From Sediminibacterium sp. (lineage in GTDB: Bacteria > Bacteroidota > Bacteroidia > Chitinophagales > Chitinophagaceae), in assembly GCF_030695065.1 (NCBI RefSeq), contig NZ_JAUYTR010000023.1, forward strand, positions 496,001 through 560,000: a stretch of DNA of 64,000 nucleotides, in the 5' to 3' direction. The position numbers and the translations under genes are program-made. The notes below the pieces were generated by a model that did not search any database, was not told the origin of the DNA, and saw only the letters and a list, made by a program, of their open reading frames with translations. This document shows, piece after piece, positions 17,629 to 25,168 of the stretch. Position 1 is the first letter of the stretch; every line of letters starts with the position of its first letter.

Positions 17629-18418
17629 ATTTAACAAGACCACTTTCGTCAATTTTAAATAACCACTCTTGGTCGTAACAGTCATTGGATACATTTACCG
17701 TTTTACAGATTTGTTTCGTTCCCTCAATTTGGTATAAATTATCCTCAACTGCAGCAATTCTTAATCCATAATCGTTCAAGAATTCCCCATAGGTTTTTTG
17801 CCAAAGAATTTCTCCTTCAGAACTAACTTTTACTACTAATACATCATAATTCCCTTTACCAAAAGAGCTAGTAGACCCAATTACAAAGTAACTGCCGTCT
17901 TTAGTTCTAAGCACTTGGCTTGCCCTATCATAACTTGTCCCGCCTATGATACACTTCCATAATACCTTACCCTTATTGTCTTTTTTAAGAAGTTCTATAT
18001 CACACTCGTTTTTAGAACCGCAGTTGATAGTAGAAATAGATATGATAGAATTGTCATTTGATATAACAAGCAATGATTTTAAATCTTTATAAAATAGAGT
18101 ACCAAATACTAAAATGATAAGTACCAATAGTGTTTTCCAATTTCTTATAATTAAAGATTTAATATCTACAAAAAGATTACTGAAGTTGGAGATGACAATT
18201 TTGAATTCAAATTTACCACCATTTGCATCAATTGGAAATTCATTCAATTTTACATCTAATGCTGCTCCGATAGCATTTAAAGAATAAATACTTGGAGTTA
18301 CCTCACTATTCTCAATCCTTTGAATGGTTCTTACAGCAATACCACTCTTTTCAGATAGTTCTGTTTGGGTAAATCCCTTTGAAATTCTAATTTCTTTTAT
18401 GTGTCCTCCTATTTTCAT
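17627..18418 (-). CDS. Membrane-anchored XRE-type regulator with extracytoplasmic repeat domain
   Basis: 263 residues. Residues 6-60 are a Cro/C1-type helix-turn-helix (IRISKGFTQTELSEKSG, VRTIQRIENSEVTPS). One membrane segment follows at about 92-115 (WKTLLVLIILVFGTLFY). The C-terminal ~145 residues have two copies of a short beta motif (KVLWKCIIGGTSYD and EILWQKTYGEFLND), as in secreted beta-propeller-like proteins. DNA binding would thus be on the cytoplasmic side and the repeat domain outside. Possible ligand sensing is inferred. A palindrome upstream may be its own operator. The gene lies between repeats R3 and R2. Confidence 0.75.
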   Translation of the reverse strand: MKIGGHIKEIRISKGFTQTELSEKSGIAVRTIQRIENSEVTPSIYSLNAIGAALDVKLNEFPIDANGGKFEFKIVISNFSNLFVDIKSLIIRNWKTLLVLIILVFGTLFYKDLKSLLVISNDNSIISISTINCGSKNECDIELLKKDNKGKVLWKCIIGGTSYDRASQVLRTKDGSYFVIGSTSSFGKGNYDVLVVKVSSEGEILWQKTYGEFLNDYGLRIAAVEDNLYQIEGTKQICKTVNVSNDCYDQEWLFKIDESGLVK

Positions 18419-18462
18419 TTTACAAATCTATAAGGAATAAACGGCAGCAAAAACGACTTCTA

Positions 18463-18477
18463 CACGTCATATACGTG
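18463..18477. promoter_or_regulatory. Palindrome upstream of the XRE gene, possible operator
   Basis: CACGT-CATAT-ACGTG is a perfect inverted repeat 45 bases upstream of the regulator's ATG. XRE-type proteins commonly bind such sites in their own promoter; binding here is inferred. Confidence 0.4.
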
Positions 18478-18546
18478 ACAGGTTTGAAAAATTAGGTTAT
18501 ATGTCTTCTTAAAAAGATGCAGCACACCTAACTCACTGACGGACAA

Positions 18547-18630
18547 AGAAAAAGCCATCAGAAATGATGGCTTTCACACTTAAGCTCCCCTTACAGACGA
18601 AAGATGCAGCTTTTCTCTTATCTAAAGGAC
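18547..18630 (-). repeat. R3: tRNA-end-like repeat with terminator hairpin
   Basis: Minus strand: CTGCATCTTTCGTCTGTAAG followed by GGGAGC, then an AAAGCCATCA/TGATGGCTTT hairpin and T run. It shares 25 of about 27 bases of the core with R4, but diverges from the other copies upstream of CTGCATC. The hairpin sequence is unrelated to that of R1/R2, although its position is the same. Confidence 0.7.
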
Positions 18631-18684
18631 ATTATTTTATTATAAAACATTTAGTTAGTTCATTTAATATTATGGGAACAATAA

Positions 18685-18996
18685 TTAGAAATGCCAGTTT
18701 AATAGGATGCTTATTTTGACATAAGACCAGCCACAAATAGTTACTGCTAAAATTCCTGCCACATAATATAGCAATGCTTTATTATATTCTTTTGATTTTG
18801 GAGCTTTAATGATCATTAATAATAGCAATATAATAATATGAATGATTGTAAATGCCATTTGGTAAAATCCAATTAGTAAACCTTCAATATTTATACTTGA
18901 AAAATATATGACCACCATTCCGTAGATATAGATACCTGACAACACAAAGTTTTTGATGAAAAAAGAGAGTATGCTTCTATTTGTTACACTATTCAT
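18685..18996 (-). CDS. Small membrane protein, unknown
   Basis: 103 residues from the ATG at 18996. A longer frame begins at 19134 inside the R4 hairpin, but its first 46 residues look like intergenic sequence. Three hydrophobic segments (about 17-33, 38-63 and 78-96) with a basic loop KAPKSKEYNK between the second and third indicate a three-helix inner-membrane protein. No family was recognised. The gene occupies the unit between repeats R4 and R3 alone. Confidence 0.55.
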   Translation of the reverse strand: MNSVTNRSILSFFIKNFVLSGIYIYGMVVIYFSSINIEGLLIGFYQMAFTIIHIIILLLLMIIKAPKSKEYNKALLYYVAGILAVTICGWSYVKISILLNWHF

Positions 18997-19121
18997 GAAT
19001 CCTAATTTAATTAAATGTTTGGATTCTTTATGGATATTATTATTAGATGCAACTATAAATTTCAACTTACCAGTGAGGGTCTTAATCAATGCCAGTAAGA
19101 ATTTAGTAAAGGGTAGAAAAG

Positions 19122-19220
19122 AAAAAGAGGTCAAAAATGACCTCTTATATTGTGTAGCTCCCCTTAAAGACGAAAGATGCAGTTATAAGCCGATGATTAA
19201 GGTTGTAATTATCTGAAAAT
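19122..19220 (-). repeat. R4: tRNA-end-like repeat with terminator hairpin
   Basis: Minus strand: ~60-base block that aligns without gaps to R1 and R2, core CTGCATCTTTCGTCTTTAAG then GGGAGC (19157-19170 region), short spacer, AAGAGGTCA/TGACCTCTT hairpin and T run. The 14-base string TCTTTAAGGGGAGC recurs next to the second tRNA gene at 33313-33326. Confidence 0.75.
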
Positions 19221-19254
19221 TAAAGAGTTGGTCATCGTGTGAAATTGCAGGAGG

Positions 19255-20004
19255 TTAAATCCCATCCTGTTTTTCCTCTTTCTTTGATGGAGCCTTTAAG
19301 GGTCTTTTTATTACTTTCAAGTCCTTAAAGTATCCTATTGTTGCAATATCAACATAAAGACCAACTCCTCCTTTTTTAACTTTACCCAACATTTTATCAA
19401 CGATAAAAGAAGAATACTTCATATTGTTTATAAACATCTCTGCTGTTTCACCATTAACTTCAATTTTCATTGTTATCCATTCTTTCAATGCAACCGGTGC
19501 AGAACCTTCATAAGAACCAGGTGGATAATTCTTTCTCAATGTTTCAAATTTAAAATTAGGATATGAGAAATATTGAACAGCATGGTTTCTAAACATTTGA
19601 TTGGTTGCTCTACCAACTTTTGGTCGCAAATAAATGGATTCGAATGCTGAATCATTTGGAGCAATTCTATAATATAAGCCAATAAAACCAGCAGCTGCAG
19701 GAAAAGGTGATGGGTCTTGGATTTGACTATACATCTTAACCTCAATAGTCCCATTTTCAAAATCATCTAGTCCTACCAATTTTGCATAATGCTTTTCATC
19801 CACAGTTGCTTCTAATCTATTAGCATCAAATGGTAATGATTGCAAATCTCTCTCGATTTTAAGGACATTTTCTCCTTGAAATTTAATAACTGAACCTGTT
19901 ACATTATGTAATTCAAACACCTGTTTGCCAAGTACTACCTGCTTTTGTGCAATGGAAAATTGCATACTACATAATAATATTCCTAATGCAAATATCTGTT
20001 TCAT
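19255..20004 (-). CDS. Secreted LamG/DUF1080-like jelly-roll protein
   Basis: 249 residues with signal peptide MKQIFALGILLCSMQFSIAQ. The mature chain has the concanavalin-like sandwich pattern: FENGTIEVKMYSQ near 81-93, AAGFIGLYYRIAPND near 103-117, VALKEWITMKIEVNGETAEMF, then GGVGLYVDIATIGYFKDLKV near the C-terminus. Such domains bind or cleave glycans or lipids outside the cell; no catalytic residues were recognised. It is divergent from the HxlR regulator gene (71-base spacer) and is probably its target. A C-terminal fragment of a paralogue lies at 15899-16120. Confidence 0.75.
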   Translation of the reverse strand: MKQIFALGILLCSMQFSIAQKQVVLGKQVFELHNVTGSVIKFQGENVLKIERDLQSLPFDANRLEATVDEKHYAKLVGLDDFENGTIEVKMYSQIQDPSPFPAAAGFIGLYYRIAPNDSAFESIYLRPKVGRATNQMFRNHAVQYFSYPNFKFETLRKNYPPGSYEGSAPVALKEWITMKIEVNGETAEMFINNMKYSSFIVDKMLGKVKKGGVGLYVDIATIGYFKDLKVIKRPLKAPSKKEEKQDGI

Positions 20005-20075
20005 ATTATTTGTTTTGACAAAACTACAATCGATAGTGTATTTTTGTAACTAAAATAGTAAATACAAGTAACCAA

Positions 20076-20450
20076 ATGGTAACTACAAATTCTTCAGCAA
20101 AATTTATCTCCAACCCGCTTAGTTGTCCGGTAACAAGAGCCATGAGTATCATTGGAGGAAAATGGAAGCCAATAATACTCAATGTTATAGGAGATCGATC
20201 AATTAGGTTTGGAAAGCTCAACCAGTTAATACCAGCTATCTCCAATAAGGTATTGACTAATGAACTCAAAGAATTAGAATTTTTTGGACTGATTAAACGA
20301 AAAGAATATAAAGAGTTACCCCCTCGTGTTGAATATGAGCTTACTGCAGCAGGAACTTCTTTGATGCCAATACTTTACGAGATGGCTAAATGGGGAAATA
20401 CTAATGCTGCAAAGCAAATAATAAAAAAGGGTCATACTATTAAAGTATAA
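20076..20450 (+). CDS. HxlR-type transcriptional regulator
   Basis: 124 residues. CPVTRAMSIIGGKWKPIIL (Cys17 at the start) is the signature N-terminal block of HxlR proteins, where this cysteine can sense electrophiles or redox change. The winged helix continues with RFGKLNQLIPAISNKVLTNELKELEFFGLI and RVEYELTAAGTSL. The last ~9 codons run into the tRNA-Asn terminator hairpin, so the extreme C-terminus (IKKGHTIKV) is encoded by the stem. Short GTAAC-type repeats in the 71-base divergent region (around 20047-20084) are candidate operators. Likely controls the divergent secreted-protein gene. Confidence 0.88.
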   Translation: MVTTNSSAKFISNPLSCPVTRAMSIIGGKWKPIILNVIGDRSIRFGKLNQLIPAISNKVLTNELKELEFFGLIKRKEYKELPPRVEYELTAAGTSLMPILYEMAKWGNTNAAKQIIKKGHTIKV

Positions 20451-20457
20451 CCCTTTT
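20424..20457 (-). terminator. Terminator of tRNA-Asn, overlapping the HxlR gene end
   Basis: Hairpin with arms at 20425-20438 and 20444-20457, one internal mismatch, T-rich on both sides, so it may stop transcription from both strands. The same stem with the same mismatch position is found in repeats R1 and R2. Confidence 0.75.
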
Positions 20458-20469
20458 ACTTTGAAATTG

Positions 20470-20543
20470 CTCCCCCTTCAGGACTTGAACCTGAGACCCT
20501 CTGATTAACAGTCAGATGCTCTAACCAACTGAGCTAAGGAGGA
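20470..20543 (-). tRNA. tRNA-Asn (anticodon GTT)
   Basis: The minus strand folds into a normal 74-base cloverleaf: acceptor TCCTCCT paired with AGGGGGA, D arm with AGTTGGTTA, anticodon loop CTGTTAA (GTT), T arm TCAGG/CCTGA with loop TTCAAGT, discriminator G. CCA is not encoded. Its 3' end faces the repeat-separated gene array. Confidence 0.95.
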
Positions 20544-20601
20544 ATTTCCCCTTTCGGGGTTGCAAAAATAGGGGTTTCTCTATACTTTCAAAAAAAATAC
20601 C

Positions 20602-20955
20602 CTAGAAATTACTAAAAAAGCTTTTTTTAAAACCCACAAAAACCCCGTTTTCGTTTTCTCTCACGGGGTAGGTTTTTAAAAAATAGCCTTCCCCACTGGT
20701 ATTACGGCCATTTTGAATGGAAAAACGATATCGATGTAAAGGGCAAACCACATTACCGGAACCATCTATAAATCCATTAGCCATAATTCCACTTGCATGT
20801 GGACATTTATGCGCAAATGCAAACAATTCTTTGTTGTTCAACGCCAGGGTAATCTTTTTCCCATCTGCTTCAACTATGCACATTTGGTTGTCTTGCCATT
20901 GTAGCTCGCTTGCGTAATCGGCAACTTTAATCCAACTGAATGCTGCTTCTTCCAA
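20602..20955 (-). CDS. Rieske-type [2Fe-2S] ferredoxin-like protein
   Basis: 117 residues. The cluster ligands are Cys51-x-His53 (KCPHASG) and Cys71-x-x-His74 (VCPLHRYRFS), spaced as in Rieske ferredoxins of oxygenase or nitrite-reductase-small-subunit type. No membrane anchor is present, so it is a soluble electron carrier. The only usable start is TTG at 20955, immediately after the hflX stop and in the same frame (TAA-TTG). The next in-frame ATG at residue 25 would remove part of the domain. Partner oxidoreductase not evident in the window. Confidence 0.85.
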   Translation of the reverse strand: MEEAAFSWIKVADYASELQWQDNQMCIVEADGKKITLALNNKELFAFAHKCPHASGIMANGFIDGSGNVVCPLHRYRFSIQNGRNTSGEGYFLKTYPVRENENGVFVGFKKSFFSNF

Positions 20956-22143
20956 TTAATAAAGCATTGTTTTGTAGGGATAACGAATGGCGTACATTTC
21001 TCTAACCTTCTCTAATATAAGATCTCTCAGGGCATCTAAATTTTGTTTTTCAGTAGCTGAAACAAATACACAGTTGCCGTTAGTAGCTAAATCCCATTTG
21101 TCTTTTAAATCTCTTAAGATTTCTTCTTTAACTGAATCTTCTAGCCACTCGTCAAAATTCTTTTGAACATACAAATCCATTTTATTAAAAATGGTGAGCA
21201 TGGGTTTATCAAAAGCTTTTAACTCTTGTAAGGTTTTATTCACTACCCCAATTTGTTCCTCGTATTGTGGATGTGAAACGTCTACCACATGTAACAATAT
21301 ATCTGCCTCCCTCACTTCATCTAGCGTGCTTTTAAAGCTCTCTACTAAATGGTGTGGCAGTTTTCTAATAAAGCCTACCGTATCGCTTAATAAGAAGGGC
21401 GTATTTTCAAAAACCACTTTACGTGTGGTAGTATCTAATGTTGCAAACAACTTATTTTCTGCAAATACCTCACTCTTACTCAAAACAGTCATAAGCGTGC
21501 TCTTACCCACATTGGTATAACCAACAAGGGCAACTCTAATAAATTCTCCGCGTTCTTTGCGTTGAGTAAAAGATTGTTTATCTATTTCACTTAATCGTTT
21601 GCGAAGCAATGAAATTTTATCCTTTACGATACGTCTATCTGTTTCAATTTCTGTTTCACCAGGGCCCCTTGTACCAATACCACCTCCTTGTCTTTCTAAG
21701 TGTTTCCACATTCCTTTTAAGCGAGGCAATAAATATTGGTATTGTGCTAACTCTACCTGTACTTTAGCTTGTGCTGTTCTTGCTCTTCGAGCAAATATGT
21801 CTAAGATTAAATCGCTTCGGTCAATGGTTTTTACATTCAGCTCTTTCTCAATATTAGAAATTTGAGAGCCGGTTAATTCATCATCAAATATGACAAGGGT
21901 AATATTTTTACCGTTTAGATATTGTTTAATTTCTTCTAGCTTTCCCTTTCCTACAAAAGTTCTACTATCAGGATGTGCCAACTTCTGTGTAAAACGTTTT
22001 ACTGTAGTTGCACCAGCTGTTTCAGACAAAAAAGCTAATTCGTCTAGGTATTCGGCTGCCTGCTCATTGGTCTGGTCCTTTAGGATTACGCCAACCAGTA
22101 CTGCTTTCTCCTCAATGGAGATGAGTTGTTTTTTCTCTATCAA
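20956..22143 (-). CDS. hflX: GTPase HflX
   Basis: 395-residue ribosome-associated GTPase that splits stalled ribosomes. The N-terminal HflX domain has the glycine-rich block GGGIGTRGPGETEIETDRR near 153-171. The G domain follows with GYTNVGKST (P-loop), DTVGFIRKLP (G3) and NKMD (G4). A TTG start at 22143 is required because no in-frame ATG precedes the domain, and the N-terminus then matches the family (IEKKQLISIEEKAVLVG). The Rieske gene follows with no gap. Family and function are well established. Confidence 0.95.
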   Translation of the reverse strand: MIEKKQLISIEEKAVLVGVILKDQTNEQAAEYLDELAFLSETAGATTVKRFTQKLAHPDSRTFVGKGKLEEIKQYLNGKNITLVIFDDELTGSQISNIEKELNVKTIDRSDLILDIFARRARTAQAKVQVELAQYQYLLPRLKGMWKHLERQGGGIGTRGPGETEIETDRRIVKDKISLLRKRLSEIDKQSFTQRKERGEFIRVALVGYTNVGKSTLMTVLSKSEVFAENKLFATLDTTTRKVVFENTPFLLSDTVGFIRKLPHHLVESFKSTLDEVREADILLHVVDVSHPQYEEQIGVVNKTLQELKAFDKPMLTIFNKMDLYVQKNFDEWLEDSVKEEILRDLKDKWDLATNGNCVFVSATEKQNLDALRDLILEKVREMYAIRYPYKTMLY

Positions 22144-22152
22144 ATGATCTGT

Positions 22153-22887
22153 TTATAGTCCACTAATAGAAATCCCCAAAGTAAACCTGTTCATAGAAGG
22201 GCCAACGCCTTCTTTTAAAACAGAAGTGATTTGGTAACTTCCTTGTAAACCTATGATACCATAACCTACTCTACCAGTTATAGCAATGGCTGTTCCATTG
22301 AAATATTTTTTTGCAACTTCTTTTTGAACAAAACTGTTTCCATAAACAGTTTGGCCGTTTTTGTCTACTAGATTTTTACCCTTGGTATGTGTTCTAAGTA
22401 AGGTACCAATTTTAGCACCAATGGCAAATTTCCAAGACTTGGCTGGATTTTCTGGATTGCTGTAATACCTTAATTCTACAGGTATATCCAAGAAAATATT
22501 GGTCAATTTAGACTTATTGAAATGGTTTAAACTATCTGCAATAGTAAATGGCAATCTAGCAGCAGTAGACTTAATATCTACATTTACATTATCAAAAAAG
22601 ATATTGCTAGATCCAATACCTGCTCCATAAGCCAAACTCATTCTTTTGTTGTTTTTGAAAGGCTTATCAAACATCACATAAAAATTGAAGTGACGACTAA
22701 ACCCATTACCTGTTCTAACACTATCGGGTCTTCCTGTCCAACTGTCGGCACCGTACTGGATCATAAAATGATCTTTGGGGCGTCCACTTAAGTCAATTTT
22801 GCTCCAATCTTTTTTCTTTGTTTCGGTAGTTTGAGCTGCGGCGCCCAGACCAACCAGCACCGTAAATAATAAAAATATCTTTTTCAT
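22153..22887 (-). CDS. Outer-membrane beta-barrel-like protein
   Basis: 244 residues from the ATG at 22887, which gives the signal peptide MKKIFLLFTVLVGLGAAAQ; a TTG 15 bases upstream is not needed. The mature part alternates hydrophobic and polar residues in about eight strands (HFNFYVMFDKPF, SLAYGAGIGSSNIFF, WKFAIGAKIGTLL, AIAITGRVGYGIIGLQGSY) and ends RFTLGISISGL, as in small OmpA-like or PorT-type barrels. Family not named. A TAnnTTTG box at 22925-22932 (minus) is a likely promoter element. It is separated from hflX by 9 bases and may be co-transcribed. Confidence 0.75.
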   Translation of the reverse strand: MKKIFLLFTVLVGLGAAAQTTETKKKDWSKIDLSGRPKDHFMIQYGADSWTGRPDSVRTGNGFSRHFNFYVMFDKPFKNNKRMSLAYGAGIGSSNIFFDNVNVDIKSTAARLPFTIADSLNHFNKSKLTNIFLDIPVELRYYSNPENPAKSWKFAIGAKIGTLLRTHTKGKNLVDKNGQTVYGNSFVQKEVAKKYFNGTAIAITGRVGYGIIGLQGSYQITSVLKEGVGPSMNRFTLGISISGL

Positions 22888-23065
22888 TTTGGTTGATTGC
22901 AAGATTATTCCCCTTGCAAGGGAGCAAAAATAGTCAAAATGAATCCAACTGATTGGTTAAAAATTAGTCAATAAACAAGAATAAGGCCCTCATTTTTACA
23001 AAATTCAAGGTAGAACGGTATATAAATTTTATATTTAGGCCTCGTAGTAAGCAAAAACGCACTTG

Positions 23066-23857
23066 ATGAACACGGATTTCTTAAAGGGTAAGAGGATTTT
23101 AATAGCAGAAGATGATTTTGTAAATCAAAAGCTGATTACACATTCATTAAACGTAACAGGAGCCACTTTTGATATAGCGGGCAATGGCTTAGAAGCAATT
23201 GAAATGCTAAAGCAACAGCCTTACGACCTTATTCTGATGGATATCAATATGCCAGAAATGGATGGATTTGAAGCTACGCAGATTATTAGAGCAGAAATCA
23301 ATAAGACCATTCCCATCATTGCAATGACTGGTTGGAGCAGTAGAGCCGAGGGAGATAAATTCACTCGTATGGGAATGAATGCCTGTTTGGCCAAGCCTTT
23401 TGGATTAGAGTCTCTTTATAAAACGCTGGATGAAATTTTTAATGCACCACCTCCAACGAAGCCTAGTAATGCCAATTTTGGTGTAAAAATGCCCGAAGCG
23501 GTTTCAACAGTAGCGGTAGATTTAGATATGTTGAATGAATTGGCAGAGGGGGATAACGAATATAAGACTACTATTATCAATATGTTTTTAGAAAGTATGC
23601 CAGAAAGCATACAGAAAATGCAAGATGATTTAGCAGCAGAAGATTGGGATAATTTATACAAATCTGCACACTATGCAAAATCATCATTGTCGGTGGTTCG
23701 CGTTCCCGATATGCATACATTGGCGAATACCATGGAGGTAAATGCCAAAAAACAGGAGAAGTTGGAAACGATAGAGCCATCGCTTCAGTTATTCAAAAAA
23801 TATTTTGAACTAGCTAAAGATGTATTGCACGAAGAAGTTCGTAAACTCAGTTCCTGA
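23066..23857 (+). CDS. Response-regulator receiver fused to HPt domain
   Basis: 263 residues from the ATG at 23066 (a TTG lies one codon earlier). The receiver domain (8-128) has acidic residues Glu15-Asp16-Asp17, phospho-acceptor Asp59 in LMDINMPEMDGFE, and the lysine in LAKPFG. The histidine phosphotransfer domain (about 155-263) has the acceptor histidine in SAHYAKSSLSVV. No DNA-binding output is present, so it acts as a phosphorelay intermediate, probably between hybrid kinases. A DEAD-box gene follows after 24 bases. No kinase gene is adjacent; the hybrid kinases in this window are possible partners (inference). Confidence 0.9.
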   Translation: MNTDFLKGKRILIAEDDFVNQKLITHSLNVTGATFDIAGNGLEAIEMLKQQPYDLILMDINMPEMDGFEATQIIRAEINKTIPIIAMTGWSSRAEGDKFTRMGMNACLAKPFGLESLYKTLDEIFNAPPPTKPSNANFGVKMPEAVSTVAVDLDMLNELAEGDNEYKTTIINMFLESMPESIQKMQDDLAAEDWDNLYKSAHYAKSSLSVVRVPDMHTLANTMEVNAKKQEKLETIEPSLQLFKKYFELAKDVLHEEVRKLSS

Positions 23858-23881
23858 TCATTACATTAACAGATTATTATT

Positions 23882-25168
23882 TTGAATTTTAGAGAACTAG
23901 GTTTAGAGGAAAGATTATTAGAAGGGATTGATGCCATGGGCTATGAAACGGCCACTCCGGTTCAAGCGCAAGTGATTCAACCCATTTTAGCAGGAAGAGA
24001 CATCATTGCTTCTGCGCAAACGGGCACAGGTAAAACAGCGGCATTCTTATTGCCGATTGTTCACAAGATGCTTACACAGCAACATTCTTCGCATCATATT
24101 AACGCTTTAATAATTGTGCCTACCAGAGAATTGGCTATACAAATAGCTGAAACAATGGAAGGCTTAAGTTATTTCACAGATATCAGTTGCATTGCAGTTT
24201 ACGGTGGTGGTGATGGAAATTCTTTTACCGCAGAAAAAAAAGCATTAAGCAGTGGGGTAGATATGGTAGTATGTACGCCAGGCAGAATGATTGCTCATTT
24301 AAATATGGGCTATGTAAAAATGCAAGAAGTGAAATATTTGGTATTAGATGAAGCCGATAGAATGTTAGACATGGGCTTTAATGATGATATCATGAAGATC
24401 ATTTCTTTTCTACCAAAGCAAAGACAGAATTTATTGTTTTCTGCAACTATGCCATCTAAAATGCGTGATTTAGCAAGAAAGCTTTTACAAAATCCTGCTG
24501 AAATTAATATTGCAGTTTCAAAACCGCCAGAGCAAATAACACAACAGGCATTTGTTGTATATGAACCACAAAAAATACCTCTGATAAAATATGTGCTGAA
24601 CAACAGTGATTATACTAGAGTAATTATTTTTTGTTCTAAGAAACAAAATGTTAAGCAGCTAAGCTCAGAGTTAAAGCGGGCTAAATTTTCTGTTGAAGAA
24701 ATTCATTCTGACCTATTGCAAGACAAGCGTGAGCAAGTAATGCAAGATTTTAGAAATAGAAAATTGAAGATTTTAGTTGCAACAGATATATTAAGTAGAG
24801 GCATAGATATAGAAGAAATTGAATTAGTCATTAACTATGATGTGCCCAATGATGGGGAGGATTATATCCACCGCATAGGCAGAACCGCTCGTGCTGCTAC
24901 ATCTGGAACTGCTATTACTTTTATTAGCGAAGCAGAGCAAAGAAAATTTGCACAAATTGAAACACTATTAGGTAAGCAGGTAGATAAGCTAGTTGTTCCA
25001 GAACAATTTGGTGCAGCACCCGAATATGCACCTCGCAATCAGAAATCAATGGGTAATAGAAGACCTAATCAAAGTGGGGGAAATAGAAATAATCCTCGCC
25101 CAAATAGGCCAAGACCAAACAATTCAAAGCCAAACAATCAAGGTCCGAATAATCAAACGAACCCCTAG
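23882..25168 (+). CDS. DEAD-box RNA helicase
   Basis: 428 residues with all core motifs: Q-motif region TPVQAQ, Walker A AQTGTGKT (45-52), PTREL (80-84), DEAD (156-159), SAT (187-189) and HRIGRTAR (330-337). The C-terminal ~60 residues are a low-complexity Asn/Arg/Pro-rich tail, a common RNA-binding extension. A TTG start at 23882 gives the usual MNF-type N-terminus; no ATG fits. RhlE-like ATP-dependent RNA remodelling in ribosome assembly or mRNA turnover is likely. The stop shares CTAG with that of the convergent gene. Confidence 0.94.
   Translation: MNFRELGLEERLLEGIDAMGYETATPVQAQVIQPILAGRDIIASAQTGTGKTAAFLLPIVHKMLTQQHSSHHINALIIVPTRELAIQIAETMEGLSYFTDISCIAVYGGGDGNSFTAEKKALSSGVDMVVCTPGRMIAHLNMGYVKMQEVKYLVLDEADRMLDMGFNDDIMKIISFLPKQRQNLLFSATMPSKMRDLARKLLQNPAEINIAVSKPPEQITQQAFVVYEPQKIPLIKYVLNNSDYTRVIIFCSKKQNVKQLSSELKRAKFSVEEIHSDLLQDKREQVMQDFRNRKLKILVATDILSRGIDIEEIELVINYDVPNDGEDYIHRIGRTARAATSGTAITFISEAEQRKFAQIETLLGKQVDKLVVPEQFGAAPEYAPRNQKSMGNRRPNQSGGNRNNPRPNRPRPNNSKPNNQGPNNQTNP

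Noticed and set aside
16430..19220. Integron attC sites between the small genes
   Set aside because: The units carry intrinsic terminator hairpins and an acceptor-like AAGGGGAGC end. The GTTRRRY/RYYYAAC core ends and two-box structure of attC sites were not found, and no integron integrase is in the window.
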